A stretch of DNA of 64,000 bases from Reticulitermes lucifugus (taxonomy: Eukaryota > Arthropoda > Insecta > Blattodea > Rhinotermitidae): assembly GCA_026260175.1 (NCBI GenBank), contig JAKCWW010000049.1:63531-127530 (forward strand). The letters are read 5' to 3'. Positions 12,534-22,728 of this stretch are shown one piece after another (the first letter of the stretch is position 1; each line of letters starts with the position of its first letter). Under the pieces are notes generated by a model. It had not been told where the DNA came from and did not search any database. It was given only the letters and a program-made list of their open reading frames with translations. Position numbers and translations under genes: made by a program.

Positions 12534-12799
12534 ATCATTAGGTATTAATACTGTTTTACACCAACCAAATGCACTTATTTATTTAAAGAACACTAAAATA
12601 TTCTTTAAAATATTAGATAAAAACCCCTACAAATGTTTCGGCTTATCGATAAGCCATCTTCAGGGGGTGTAGGGGGTTTTATCTAATATTTTAAAGATTA
12701 TTTTAGTGTTCTTTAAATAAATAAGTGCATTTGGTTGGTGTAAAACAGTATGAATGTTCAAAAATGCTCGGTGATATTAGAATAAAGATCATTAGGTAT
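12534..12799. mobile_element. TSD-bounded fold-back element with central hammerhead-like core
   Basis: A perfect 12-bp direct repeat ATCATTAGGTAT flanks the unit at 12,534-12,545 and 12,788-12,799, so the insert is 12,546-12,787 (242 bp). It is a long near-perfect inverted repeat: arms of about 80 bp run from about 12,546 to 12,627 and from 12,669 to 12,754. A hammerhead-like motif sits at the centre and a ~33-bp non-palindromic stretch at the right end. The phrase GCATTTGGTTGGTG in the right arm also occurs in the 50.3 and 54.0 kb elements. The layout fits an inverted junction of Penelope-like pseudo-LTRs, mobilised in trans. No protein is encoded. Confidence 0.8.
12619..12672 (-). ncRNA. 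Hammerhead-ribozyme-like motif, intact
   Basis: On the minus strand, stem I strand ACCCC is followed by CUGAAGA (12,663-12,657) and an extra U. Stem II is GGCUUA/UAAGCC closed by UCGA. Then come GAAAC, the loop AUUU, GUA (12,630-12,628) and the stem I strand GGGGU. Stem I pairs over 5 bp beside the predicted cleavage site; stem III is only A-U plus C-G. Further out, the long inverted repeat lets stem I resume after an asymmetric bulge, where type I hammerheads usually hold their tertiary-contact loop. This is the best-preserved copy in the window. The catalytic prediction rests on base pairing alone. Confidence 0.7.
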
Positions 12800-13183
12800 G
12801 TTTGAAGGAAAAATAGCCAACTTCTGTTAATTTTTTGGGATGTGAACTTACGGTATTGTTACAAAAACAACAGTAATAAGACGCAATAACAAATGAACGA
12901 GTATAATCAAAATCATTCATGTGAAGAAGAGCGTAAAGTGAAGTCCGGAAATGTTACATATACCAAATACTTTGGACAGTTTACACTTCCAACATAATAT
13001 TCTTATGCCTCATCAAACATTAAAGATCTCTAAAGACTCTACGGACATAATGTGTAGTAACAAATCCTAAATCGATTCAGAAGTTATTCATGGGGACAGA
13101 CACGGACATCGTGATATGGTAGACGCAACCGTCCCATCAACCAACCAAGTAACCAGTTAAATATTTAAACTACTAATTACATA

Positions 13184-13600
13184 ACTCTTTCCATGGAAAA
13201 CACTCCATCTTGAGAAGGTTACAACTGCTCTGCTCATAAAGAAATTGCTTTCCTCTTGTAGAATTTGAAGGTTACCTTATAACTACGTCTACATCTGCTA
13301 CGTAGTGTATTCCCTTTAGTCTTCCAACTAAAACTGTGTATGCATTTCATTACACATCCTATGTGTCAGCCTCAGCTTCCTCTGTTTGATCCTCTGAATA
13401 ATATTGGATAGAGGGTGAAAATTATGACGTTACTCATTGTGTCATTGTCCCCATCCTCATGCTACTTTCTCTTTAGTCCAACAGTTCTTCTCAGAACTCT
13501 GCTATCAAGCTCCCTGAAAATGTAGCCAACTTTCGCAGCCATCAAAGTATCAGGTAAGATTATGAAACCTTCTGAAGAATCCGTCAAAATCTGTAACACT
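13184..13600 (-). pseudogene. APE-type LINE ORF2 3' fragment
   Basis: Minus-strand translation, with stops and frameshifts, gives DGCESWL then NIIQRIKQRKLRLTHRM. This corresponds to the YGCETW and NIIRxIKSRRLRWAGHVARM motifs at the C-terminus of a LINE very common in insect genomes. The 3' UTR side (13,184-13,265) matches 24,490-24,570, including the phrase TCTTGAGAAG and TAAAGAAAT. Same family as 19.85 and 24.5 kb. Confidence 0.65.
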
Positions 13601-14422
13601 GTGTAAAACTTCGCAATGTGCTACCTTGTTAAAATAAGAGTTTTTTTTATGAACCCAGCAGGTCTCCAGGCTGCAGTGTCTTCCCTCGCCATTGTCTTTT
13701 ATTGCTTACTCATGGCTACCCTTCATATCTTTCTTGCAGTATTATCTTTCCTGAACTTAAGGGCGCGCCATGCCATGATAAGGAAACCACTTTATATCGA
13801 CTCCTTTGTAAGGAAAAACACTCTGAGCCTCTTTTTTAAATGTAACAAAAGAAATATTTAATTTATCTTGTTTTACTAATATGTTATTCATACGACATTT
13901 TCTTTGGAAGTCTCTTGATTATGTTAGGTACTTATTCAAACTGTGCACAATTTGCAATCCACTCACGGGGATTTAGACTTTAACATTTATTCTTTCATTT
14001 TATCTCTGGAAACTCCTTATTTTATTGCTCTAAATACTATTTATTTCGTCAAACATAAATTATCACATAATTGTGTAGAAAAATATTTGGTATTTTATAA
14101 AACCGATTCACATATTTCTTAAAAACTACAATGTAAAATGAATGTGCAATTCAATATCTTGTTAATGTCTGTCAACAACGTCTTCGTTCTCAAAGGAAAT
14201 GCATTTTAATATTTCGATTTATATATACTAAAATTTTATGCGTACCTTGAATTTTCTTCTACCTCTTCCTTATCTGTTGCTATTTGGCTGAAGGAGAGGT
14301 GGTTCAGGTATTCGACTTTTAACAGTGACGACTTAGATCACAATAGAATTAAGGTTTTCTATCTCTCTAGTTGAATGCCGAGACAGCACTTTCATATAGG
14401 CCTCGAACCTATCATTCCGAAT
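13601..14422. other. No recognisable gene
   Basis: AT-rich. An 81-codon frame at 13,616-13,861 has a hydrophobic stretch but no family match that I can name. Confidence 0.4.
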
Positions 14423-14434
14423 AGGTACCCACTT

Positions 14435-14719
14435 TGTTGTTGTTGTTGTGAAGGGCCCCACAGCAGATGCTACGGACGCACCGCAGCCTTGAGGCTTACG
14501 TATTCAACCCTGTGATGAAAATGATTATTTTTTTTAGTTTTCCTTGTAATGTATCACCGGTGGAATGAAATTGATAGGGGAAAACCGAAGTACTCGGGGA
14601 GAAACCTGTCCCAGTGCCACTTTGTCCACCACATATCCCACAAGGACTGACCCGGGATCGAACCTGGGTCTCCGCGATGAGAGGCCGGCGACTAACCGCC
14701 TGAGCCATGGCACGGCACC
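14435..14719 (-). repeat. SINE family D, full-length with TSD
   Basis: A 12-bp perfect direct repeat AGGTACCCACTT lies at 14,423-14,434 and 14,720-14,731. Between them, read on the minus strand, is a tRNA-derived head with box A (TGGCTCAGGCGG) and a perfect box B (GGTTCGATCCC). A body of about 160 bp follows, then a 3' domain (AGCCTCAAGGCTGCGGTGCG...) and a CAA-repeat tail. The same 3' domain occurs alone at 56.87 kb. The open frames here are incidental. Confidence 0.88.
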
Positions 14720-14794
14720 AGGTACCCACTTACCCTTGCTGGTCATATTTACGTTTTATCCATTGAAGTATATACTGTGTAGCCGAAACCGTAG

Positions 14795-15485
14795 CGTTGT
14801 CCTCTCACTGTGTAACTCACAATTACATCGTGACCATTACGTAATTCACAATTACATGATGGCATCTCACACTACCATCACATACACAATCTTTTACTGA
14901 AGTACATTGTGACAAATCACACTCATGCCTTGTTCTACCATTATGTACCTCACAATTAAATGTGGCTTATGACACTGTGTAACTCACAACATGACAACTC
15001 ACATCATCATGTCATTCTACTATTATGTAACACACAACTACGTCATGGCATATTCTACCACTGTGTAACTCACAACATGAGAACTCACATGGTCGTCATG
15101 TCATTCTAAAATTACATAACTTAAAACTAGATAATGGCATATTTTACCATTGTGTAACTCACAACGTAATAAGTCACGTCACCATCACGCCATTCTACCA
15201 TTATGCAAGCCACAACTGCATGATGGCATTCTATTTTAACGTGAATCACAACGACATTGTGACATATTCCATCATTATGTAAACCCCAGCTCTGTCGTGG
15301 AATATTCTACCACTACGTAACAAAAACGCATGATGGCATATTGTACTGTATATATCTCACTACATCGTGGTATATTCTACAACTACCCATGTGACAATTG
15401 CATCATGACAACTCACTACATCATAAAATTCCACTATTACGTACTCACAAGCACATCATGGTACGTCATGGTACATGATGGCATC
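14795..15485. repeat. Degenerate ~36-40-bp tandem repeat
   Basis: Repeated phrases of the type ATTCTACCATTATGTAACTC and ACAACTACATGATGGCA recur through about 690 bp with uneven spacing. The unit may itself be a duplicated shorter one. Nothing coding. Confidence 0.75.
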
Positions 15486-16179
15486 TGTTCGTATATTTGC
15501 CTGTAGGAACTGAAGGAAAACGTGAGAAACTTAAGGTGAGATAGCCGGTTAGATAGTAGGAATTCGAACGTAACAGCTGAGTTAACTCGTTCAGTTGTGC
15601 TTCTGGTTAAGCGATATTGCCTACAAGTGCGTGTGGTATTGATTTAACTATCACTCAGGCTAGCGATTGATATTAATTCTTAAAGAAAAGATCCGTTTAT
15701 GTAGCCCTAGTGGCCATGAATGACAGGCTGCAGACTTCCATTAAGAGCAGTGCTACTGGCAGGGAATATGGAGTGAAATTGAATAGCGGCAAAGAACCAT
15801 CAATCAACACAGCAGCAGACCACAGCAACACAAATTAAAAGTGCTACTGGGGATCTCACATCCATTTCCATCAACGGTGATTATAATCGAAACGTGCAAG
15901 TATTCACAGTAGCAATTAACACGTGTTGGCAGCCAGTATGCGTACAGCTGCGGTAACCAGAGCATTCCATTTCAAATAAACATTCTTCAGGCTTGATAAT
16001 GCTCTAGTTGTCCTCACTCTAATAAACCGTTTGAAGCTGAAGGCAAATATGTTTGGTATTAGTGTCCAGCTACTGTATTTTCATGAGTCCATTAGAGAAG
16101 TCTATTTTGTACCAATCCCAGATGTCGTGTAACTAACAAGTATTGAGTTCAAAATACACGTAATAAAGACAGTAAGGAA
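15486..16179. other. No recognisable gene
   Basis: Unique-looking sequence with no open frame, repeat or RNA motif that I can support. Confidence 0.4.
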
Positions 16180-16372
16180 GCTCAAAATTCAAGCCTTCTG
16201 GAATTCTGCGGCAGAGGAACTGTTAAATAGTTACCGGCTTTTGTGACACTGTGGTGCATTCTAGGACTGATTGCGACTGTAGATGAAGGTATTACAATCC
16301 TTCACAACCTTAGTAACTATTTACTAGTCGTCACTGAATAAAATTCCAGAAGACTTGAGTCTTCAACACCTC
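16180..16372. repeat. Fold-back element related to the 56.3 kb copy
   Basis: The arms CAAGCCTTCTGGAATTCTG (about 16,190) and GAATAAAATTCCAGAAGACTTGAG (about 16,338-16,361) are inverted copies. Inner segments (TAGTTACCGG and TAGTAACTATTTA) also pair. The outer phrase ATTCAAGCCTYCTGG is shared with the palindrome at 56.25 kb. Core residues of a hammerhead are only faintly visible, so this is probably an old member of the same fold-back group. Confidence 0.5.
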
Positions 16373-18510
16373 TGTAACAACTTAATATCTCGCATATTAA
16401 TGAAGCTGCATTCAGGAAGGACATAATCCGTGGAAGTTACATACTTTTGGCTTTAGTTTTTAATTCTTATAACGTTCTGTGACAAAACTTACAGCTCAAT
16501 TTTATGCAGATATATGTTTCCTGTCTTGTAAAATGCGCCTTAAGATTCCCCTTCTAATAACTAAGAGAAGTTAGGGAGTCAAGGGAGATAAATATGAAAA
16601 AATATCTACCTTCATAATTAGTTTAAACAATTAGCTCGTTCCACATTGCCAAGTCTTTATTCAACACTTAGAACACCCATTTATTTATTTAAGGGATTTC
16701 CAGCTCGTATATATCCAAAAGTTAATCGCCGTATTCACAATATATGCCACGACATTTCATGACTGTTTACACAGTGGCAACCTACTCGTCCAACATATAT
16801 TTTGATACTGTTGCCCCAACTACGGCCAGGTGCGTTATGTGTTCACTTCACGTCACAATTTTGAAGCAAAATGGTTACATTTTGAAATCCTTTTACGTGT
16901 TACGTGACCTAGATTGCAGGGTATTGTGAGAGGGCTCGTAAAACTGTGGCTGTAGATCCTCGAAAATTATGTCGTATTACGATAAGGTTTGGTATAATGC
17001 AAATAAGAACAGGGTGGCTCTTCACTCTGCGCTGCCCCTGCTAGCGATACTTGCGGTTAGGTAGAGGTGGCTATGAATGAATTTGTAGTTTGTTATTGAA
17101 ACGTGTGCCAAAGGCTTCAAACGTGGCACGGAGAGGAGCTTTGAAGGTTGTGTTGTGCCTGCAGTACTGTTTAGGTATAAGAATGTATCTGTTGAATTTT
17201 ATTCTTTTATGATACCTGCTAGCTTTTCTACAAAGTTCAGAAGAGTCTAAAGAAAAGTAAATATCATAACCTCTTCCAAGAACTATTTTCTGTCTTGATT
17301 TTTTCTCTTTCGACTTTTGTTTTGTCTTTCTGTCCTTGTGTACTTACCATCCCTATAAACTTTGATACCGCCATTCATCTCGAATCTAACCTGAAAACAA
17401 CATCTCTCTTCATACATTCTGAATGCTGCACGGTCTTCATTCACTCCACGAGTAACTTCACCACTAACAATAAAATATGACCAAGTTGTAGCTTCGCAGA
17501 GATACTGTTTATGGCCAAGTTCCAATCCCATTTCTTTGAAAAAGCAGTTTGATATTATAGAAAATACTGAAGTTCCTGTCCTCCACAAATTATTTTGCAA
17601 TTTAAACTGAAAATACATTGTAGTAAGAACGTACACACTGAAGGCAACAGAATTAGAAATAGTATTTAGTAAAGAATACCGTTTTCTGCTACGTGACACC
17701 ATGTTAATTTATAGATCATCAACATTGAAATTTAAGGCATTTCTTAAGAAAATACGTAGTAATATTTATAGTCACTGAAGTCGGAGTTCAATTCTCAGAG
17801 CTTCGAAAGCACTCGCCTTAGAGGTCACCCATGTTAGGGTTCTGAACGATTGCGCATTTTGTTTTGAACAACAGCGGGACAAAAATAATAAGTGTGACGT
17901 CTTACGTACGGAATAAACCCATAACTTTGAAACTCACTTTTCAGTTGGAGGATTCCATCTCTCAAGTAAATATGAAGAAAAATAATTTAGACGTAATCAG
18001 TAAGGTTTATAGACAAGAAAAACAAATACGTAGATACTTAACCCAAAAAGAAAACTCCAATAATGTATAGATGACTATTAAAACTAAAAAAAAGGAAGGC
18101 ACTGCTTTTCTACTGAAGAGTAGGGAATGTTCACTGATTCTAAGGACGCAGAGGGAGAAGACAATAGAAGAATGAGAAAATAAACAACCAAGTGTTGAAC
18201 TTCATATCAGTTTTCAATGTTTTACATGGATCCATCAGCCTCCAAAGAACACAGGGCAGTTTCTTTTATACAGGCATAGAATGATATGTGCGTTCCACAC
18301 AAGCTCAAGCTGTAAGTACATAAAATTTAATAACAAACGTAATCATGCCAGTGCCGATGTTATACACAGCAGTACTCACAAAATCTTACCGAGTACTGAA
18401 GTGTTAAAACATTTGTAATTTGTTTTATTAATGCAAAGTGATGAGATGCCATGTATTGCTGACTTACCTACGAAACACCTGAAATAAACGTAAAGCAAAA
18501 AGAGGTTAAT
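16373..18510. other. No recognisable gene; one 139-codon minus frame
   Basis: The minus-strand frame at 17,283-17,702 is long for this AT-rich DNA. It ends in a lysine/arginine-rich tail derived from a pyrimidine-rich tract (17,290-17,335). I recognise no domain and see no codon bias, so I treat it as chance. Confidence 0.4.
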
Positions 18511-18514
18511 TGCA

Positions 18515-18590
18515 GTGACACAGGAATTTGGCTCAAGTGGTAAAGTGTCTGACTTTAATTCGTCAGGTGTGAGGTTGGAATCGCGGCAGG
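18515..18590 (+). repeat. tRNA-like SINE head remnant
   Basis: TGGCTCAAGTGGTAAAG resembles a box A region, and GGTTGGAATCG about 45 bp later resembles a box B. No attached SINE body is recognisable. It is not a functional tRNA gene, because no acceptor stem closes. Confidence 0.35.
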
Positions 18591-18599
18591 CACTAACTA

Positions 18600-19605
18600 C
18601 AATTAGACGTACCAAGTATTTTCTTGTTTTTCTTCTCGTTGCAGGCAAATAACAATATATAATCCCAAATCAGGCCACTAATGTTTTCTTCCAAAAGTGT
18701 ACCAAACGGCATATAGTGTGAGTTGCTGACAGCCCCATTAAATAAACCACAAATAAATTAATAAAAATAAAATCTCTCCAGTAAATTACAGTAGATCGTT
18801 TAGAAACTAAAATTGGGCAAATGAATCAACACAGTCTGTATCGGAGGCCCAAACTACAAGTAGTATGGACATTTTAAGTGTAAAGTGCCAGTATATGTCA
18901 AAGTAATTAGTGCTGTCAACACAAAATGTTTCCATTGATGGTTGGTTGGATCTTTAGATAACAAGCAGTGTTTTGTGTTTGCGCCTCCACAACGAAGGAA
19001 CAATTTCTTAGCTATATTAACGCACCTCTTGACTAGTCTATTGATGGGAACTTAGCCTATGCCCAGAGAAAGGTTAACTTCACCTTCATGTTCTAAGCGA
19101 AGCAAGTAGCACAAATCATGTAATAACGAGGCCTACATTCGTGTAATGCTGCGAATTCCTGCCACGAGATGATTCAGTGATTATTGCGGGCAGCCAGGAA
19201 ATGACTGCGGTGTGAGATTTCAACACCCATTATGTACGAGGTCACTTGGGTGTATATGGATTTTTTCCTATCCTTTTCCAAAACTCGGTGGTAAAAACAG
19301 AGCGTGCGAGAATGGGTCGTAAAACCGGAGAGGGGTTGTCAGTCTGTCTGTAATCCCTGCACCGACGGAAAACCGCAGTGGTTTGCGTTGCTACAGGACT
19401 TATTGCGGAGCTTGTAGAGTGCAGTACGACCACGTTCCGCCTCACATCACACGGTAACACGCAGACATGTCAGTGATAGGCTCAGTGACATCCAAACATT
19501 CGGGGGCAGATTTAATTTTATATCTGACAACTGTGACGGTATTCCCACGTTTGGACACGCCGGTTCTTAAAGGGAATACTGCCAATTATACTTCAGCAAC
19601 AATGT
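18600..19605. other. No recognisable feature
   Basis: About 1 kb without recognised repeats; the short frames (for example 19,242-19,460 minus) have no support. Confidence 0.4.
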
Positions 19606-19755
19606 GCCGGGCAAAAAAGGAAAAAAGAAACAGGCGGAAATAAATAAGGTTATAGGATGGAATGCAGGAAGAAGTAAAGGAAAAGACAAACAGAGATAAA
19701 CGATAATAACAAAAAAAGGAAGGAAGAAAGAAAAAAGAAAGAAAGAAATTAGATT
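19606..19755. repeat. Purine-rich low-complexity tract
   Basis: A- and G-rich sequence with GAAA/GGAA runs. The minus-strand frame over it (19,567-19,758) is phenylalanine- and leucine-rich purely because of composition. Confidence 0.8.
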
Positions 19756-19849
19756 CATGGAGAAACGTCTTTCCTTAGACTATAGTAGTTCCTCAGTTAG
19801 CCAAATATTCCGGAATTTCATGAAACGTGAAGACTCGGTACCATATTCA

Positions 19850-20098
19850 CAGTAGCCCGTTTCTGGGTCCTACTCTGAACCAGAAAAATGCAATCCACAA
19901 ACACGTACCATATTTAATATACATTTCAATATTATCCTCTCATTTACGCCTATGTCTCCCAAGTAGTATAGCCTTTAGTTTGCCCCACCAAAAACCTGCA
20001 TGCATTTATCTTCTCTCTCAGGGAGTCTCATGTCCCATCTGTCTCATTCTTCTTGATTTAGACATCCTAATGACACAGAAGTTGCCAAGAATACAAAA
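19850..20098 (-). pseudogene. APE-type LINE ORF2 3' fragment
   Basis: Minus-strand translation resembles the RRLRWAGHVARM...RNAYRVLVGxPEG segment in decayed form (for example RRINACRFLVGQTKG). The nucleotide sequence aligns with 24,640-24,810 (shared phrase ATTTCAATATTAT and CTCATTCTTCTTGATT). Same LINE family as 13.2 and 24.5 kb. Confidence 0.6.
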
Positions 20099-20111
20099 AT
20101 TGTGAAGCTAT

Positions 20112-20165
20112 TATTTTTTTCTTGGCGCAACTGCTCCTAGTGGGGCCAGGGCCTCCTTATTCACT
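20112..20165 (-). repeat. SINE family A, 3' end only
   Basis: The T-run followed by CTTGGCGCAACTGCTCCTAG and GGGCCAGGGCCTCCTTAT matches the 3' end of the copy at 38.98 kb. The rest is missing: a 5'-truncated insertion or a deletion. Confidence 0.7.
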
Positions 20166-20245
20166 AACATCAGTGAAAATGTTTCGGAGGTGAAAGTTGT
20201 AAATCTTTACTAATGTTGGAGCGCTGAGCACGAATATGACAATTA

Positions 20246-21482
20246 AAATTTTAATTGGCTCTACTTTCAAAGATCTGGGATGGGCCCCAGTTTCTACACT
20301 TTACACTGCTTTTGGCGTTGAGCGGCTTAGAGCAACGATCTGGCAACCCTGAACGTGAAGAGAATGATGCAGTCAGCATCCAGGCATTGCATCAGCATGT
20401 GAAAGTGCTTGCGTTCCGTTCCCGCCAAAAACGTCTGGCTCATTTCTTAAGAAGGAAGGTAACCTTGTCGCCTGCAACGACGTTGATGTTCTGATGACAG
20501 CCATGAATATTAATCATAAGCTCGAGGAATGGAGACTGTTTATAGACTCATCGAAGTGAAGTCTGAAAGTTGTTCTGCTCCATAATGGCAAGGTGTTGCC
20601 ATCAATTCCAGTTAGTTATGCAGTCAATATGATGGAATCATATGACAACATGTAGCTTTTTCTAAGATGTGCAAAGTACAAGAAATACCAATGGCAGCCT
20701 TTTGCAAACTTGAAAGTTGTTGCTGTATTGCTTGGACTGCAGCAGGGCTATAAGAAGTTTTGCTGTTTCTTATGTGAATGGGACAGTCGGGCAAAGACTT
20801 CCCATTACAAGAGGAGAGACTGGCCTTCCCAAAAATCACTACAACCGGGAACAAAGAATGTACAGCATCTACCGCTGGTAGAATCCAGCAACATTTTGCT
20901 GCCTCCTCTGCACATCCAACTAAGACTAATGAAGATCTTCGTTAAGGCTATGGATCAGACATGGCCAGCGTTTAGGTACCTCGCTGAGAAATTCCCCGGA
21001 ATCATTGCTGCAAAATCAAGGAGGTTGTTTTCATCGGTCCTCAGATCCGCATGCTCTTCAGAGACGAACAGTTCGACCACATTCTCAGTGGCAACGAGAA
21101 GAGGGCTTGGAATGATTTCCGTCTTGTAGCAACCAACTTTCTAGGAAATAATAAGGCTGACAACTACAATGAACTTGTTGAAAAGCTGTTGTTGTCCTAT
21201 GAGGAATGAGGCTGCGATATGTCTTTAAAGATCCATTTTCTGCACTCTCACGTGGATCTTTTCGCGGAAAACTGTGGGGCACTGAGCGATGAGCACGGCG
21301 AACCTTTTTATCGTGATATCGCAGTAATGGAAAAGAGATACCAGGGCAAGTGGAGTTTATCGATGTTAGCCGATTATTACTGGACGGTAACAAGGGATTC
21401 TCCTGGACTTGCGTACAAACGGCAGGCGAAGATGCAGCGCATTTATTCAAGGCAAGCCATTCAGTATACACTATGTCAATAA
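20246..21482 (+). pseudogene. Decayed protein of a multi-copy arthropod family (probable TE origin)
   Basis: A nearly continuous coding trace is interrupted by stops at about 20,560 and 20,653, a frameshift near 21,015 and a stop near 21,208. Recognisable blocks in order are EEWRLFIDSSK, LKVVLLHNGKVLPSIPVSYA, LKVVAVLLGLQQGYKKFCCF with LCEWDSRAK, LLPPLHIQLRLMKIFVKAMD, a block of the type IGPQIRMLFRDEQFD, MSLKIHFLHSHVDLFAENCG and EKRYQGKWSLSMLADYYWT. These blocks are those of an uncharacterised protein family that I know from many invertebrate genomes in high copy number. The copy number suggests transposon linkage, but I cannot name the class. The CCFLC cysteines could bind metal (inference). 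The N-terminus is not found. Confidence 0.7.
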
Positions 21483-21642
21483 TGTAGTGTGTAAGGCATG
21501 TATAACTTAGATCATTTTTTTTAAACTGTAGCCAATCAAGGCTTTTCGAGACCATTTTTGTGTTCAGCGTCCTTAAATCTATAAAGGAAAACATATTTCA
21601 TTTCCGAAGCAGAAAAAAGTCAAAATTTGTTGTACAGTGTTA

Positions 21643-21849
21643 TCGAGCCTTCACGATCTCACTCAGACACACCACACTTGGTAGGACATCCCTGGACGGG
21701 TGATCATCCCGACGCAGAGACTTCTACTTGACGATACACAACACTCAAAAGAGACAGACGTCAATGCCCCCGGCGGGATTCGAACCCGTAATCTCAGCAA
21801 GCGAGCGGCCGAATCCTACGCCTTAGACCGCGCGGCCACCGGAATCGGC
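21643..21849 (-). repeat. SINE family A copy
   Basis: Reverse-oriented SINE. A good class II tRNA-like head ends at 21,849, with box B complement GGGATTCGAACCC and the box A region complement CCGCGCGGCCACC. The distal 3' end with the A-rich tail is missing at the left. This is the best-preserved A head in the window. Confidence 0.85.
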
Positions 21850-22085
21850 ATGAAGCTAATTATTATACCATTTTCTATAGCCTAGAAAGAAACACATAAC
21901 GTAAAGAATAAAGAATTGCGCTTTTAACTTCGTGGTTGATATCAACGGAAAAGTAAATTGCTTCCTTAATGTAGGCTACCTGTTTGTCACGGGTTTCAGT
22001 TGAGGTCTGAGATCGACGGTCGTAGTCAGATATTTTCGTTATCTCACTTTCTTCAGAAAAAATAAGGTATAGTGCTTTAAAATAC

Positions 22086-22374
22086 GGACAGCCGCGATAA
22101 CTCATTCGGTATAGTTATTAAGCCACGGATGGACGCTCGAGGAATACTGGTTCGATTCCTGGCAACGCAAGAGTTTTGTCTCTTCTGTGAAGCGTCCAGA
22201 GCAGCTCTGAGCCCATCTAGCCTCCAATTCTGTGGGTACCGGAGACATTTCCCCTTGGAATAAAGCTTCTCACTCTCCCATGTATTTCCGACGTTAAGAA
22301 TGAGTGAACCTCTACTTATATGTCCCTGTATGCTTTCATGGCTCGCATAGAGACAACTTTACCCTTGCCTTGAA
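22086..22374 (+). repeat. SINE family B copy
   Basis: tRNA-derived head with perfect box B GGTTCGATTCC at 22,149-22,159. The family body follows, with the phrases AGCCTCCAATTCTGTGGGTACCGG (split here as in other copies), CCATGTATTTCC and CTTTCATGGC near the end. It is followed closely by a second B copy of a different subtype. Confidence 0.75.
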
Positions 22375-22439
22375 CTTCAGAACAGACAACGACCTTCTTA
22401 ATGTCCTTAGAATTTGTCATTCATACGACAGTGTATTAT

Positions 22440-22728
22440 TGTGGGTCGGACTATTGTAGTCCGTGTAGCGACTCGCTACGGACTGGAAGGTCCGGGGATC
22501 GAAATCCGGTGAGGGCGAGATTTTCCGTACCCGTCGAGACCGACCTCAAGGCCCAGCCAACCTCCTGTAAAATGGGCACCGGCTGTCTTTCCGGGGAGTA
22601 AAGCGGTCGGGGTGTGGCGTGGAGCACCTACCCCATCTAGCGCCTAGGTTAAAGAAAGAGTACAACTGTACATCTACTCTCCCTCTGGACCTTCTTGGCC
22701 TGTTACAGGGCCAAGTTTACTTTGCCGA
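22440..22728 (+). repeat. SINE family B copy, second subtype
   Basis: The head shares TAGCGACTCGCTAC with the 58.2 kb copy. The body shares GGGCGAGATTTTCCG, the ACCGG-rich centre, CCCCATCTAGC and the end CCCTCTGGACCTTCTTGGCC. The box B region is degenerate (GGGATCGAAATCC). It sits 65 bp from the other B copy. Confidence 0.8.

Noticed and set aside
12534-12799. Rho-independent-type terminator hairpin
   Set aside because: The context is eukaryotic and the hairpin is a TSD-bounded insertion with a ribozyme-like core, so terminator logic does not apply.
14565-14900. Protein-coding gene on either strand at the 14.6 kb SINE
   Set aside because: Overlapping frames on both strands coincide with the SINE D body bounded by its TSD.
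17283-17702. 139-codon minus-strand open frame
   Set aside because: No domain, no codon bias, basic tail derived from a pyrimidine tract; within chance length for 64 kb of both strands.
21770-21849. Functional tRNA gene
   Set aside because: Box A and box B are good, but the sequence runs on into the SINE A body and recurs as a dispersed repeat, so it is a SINE head.
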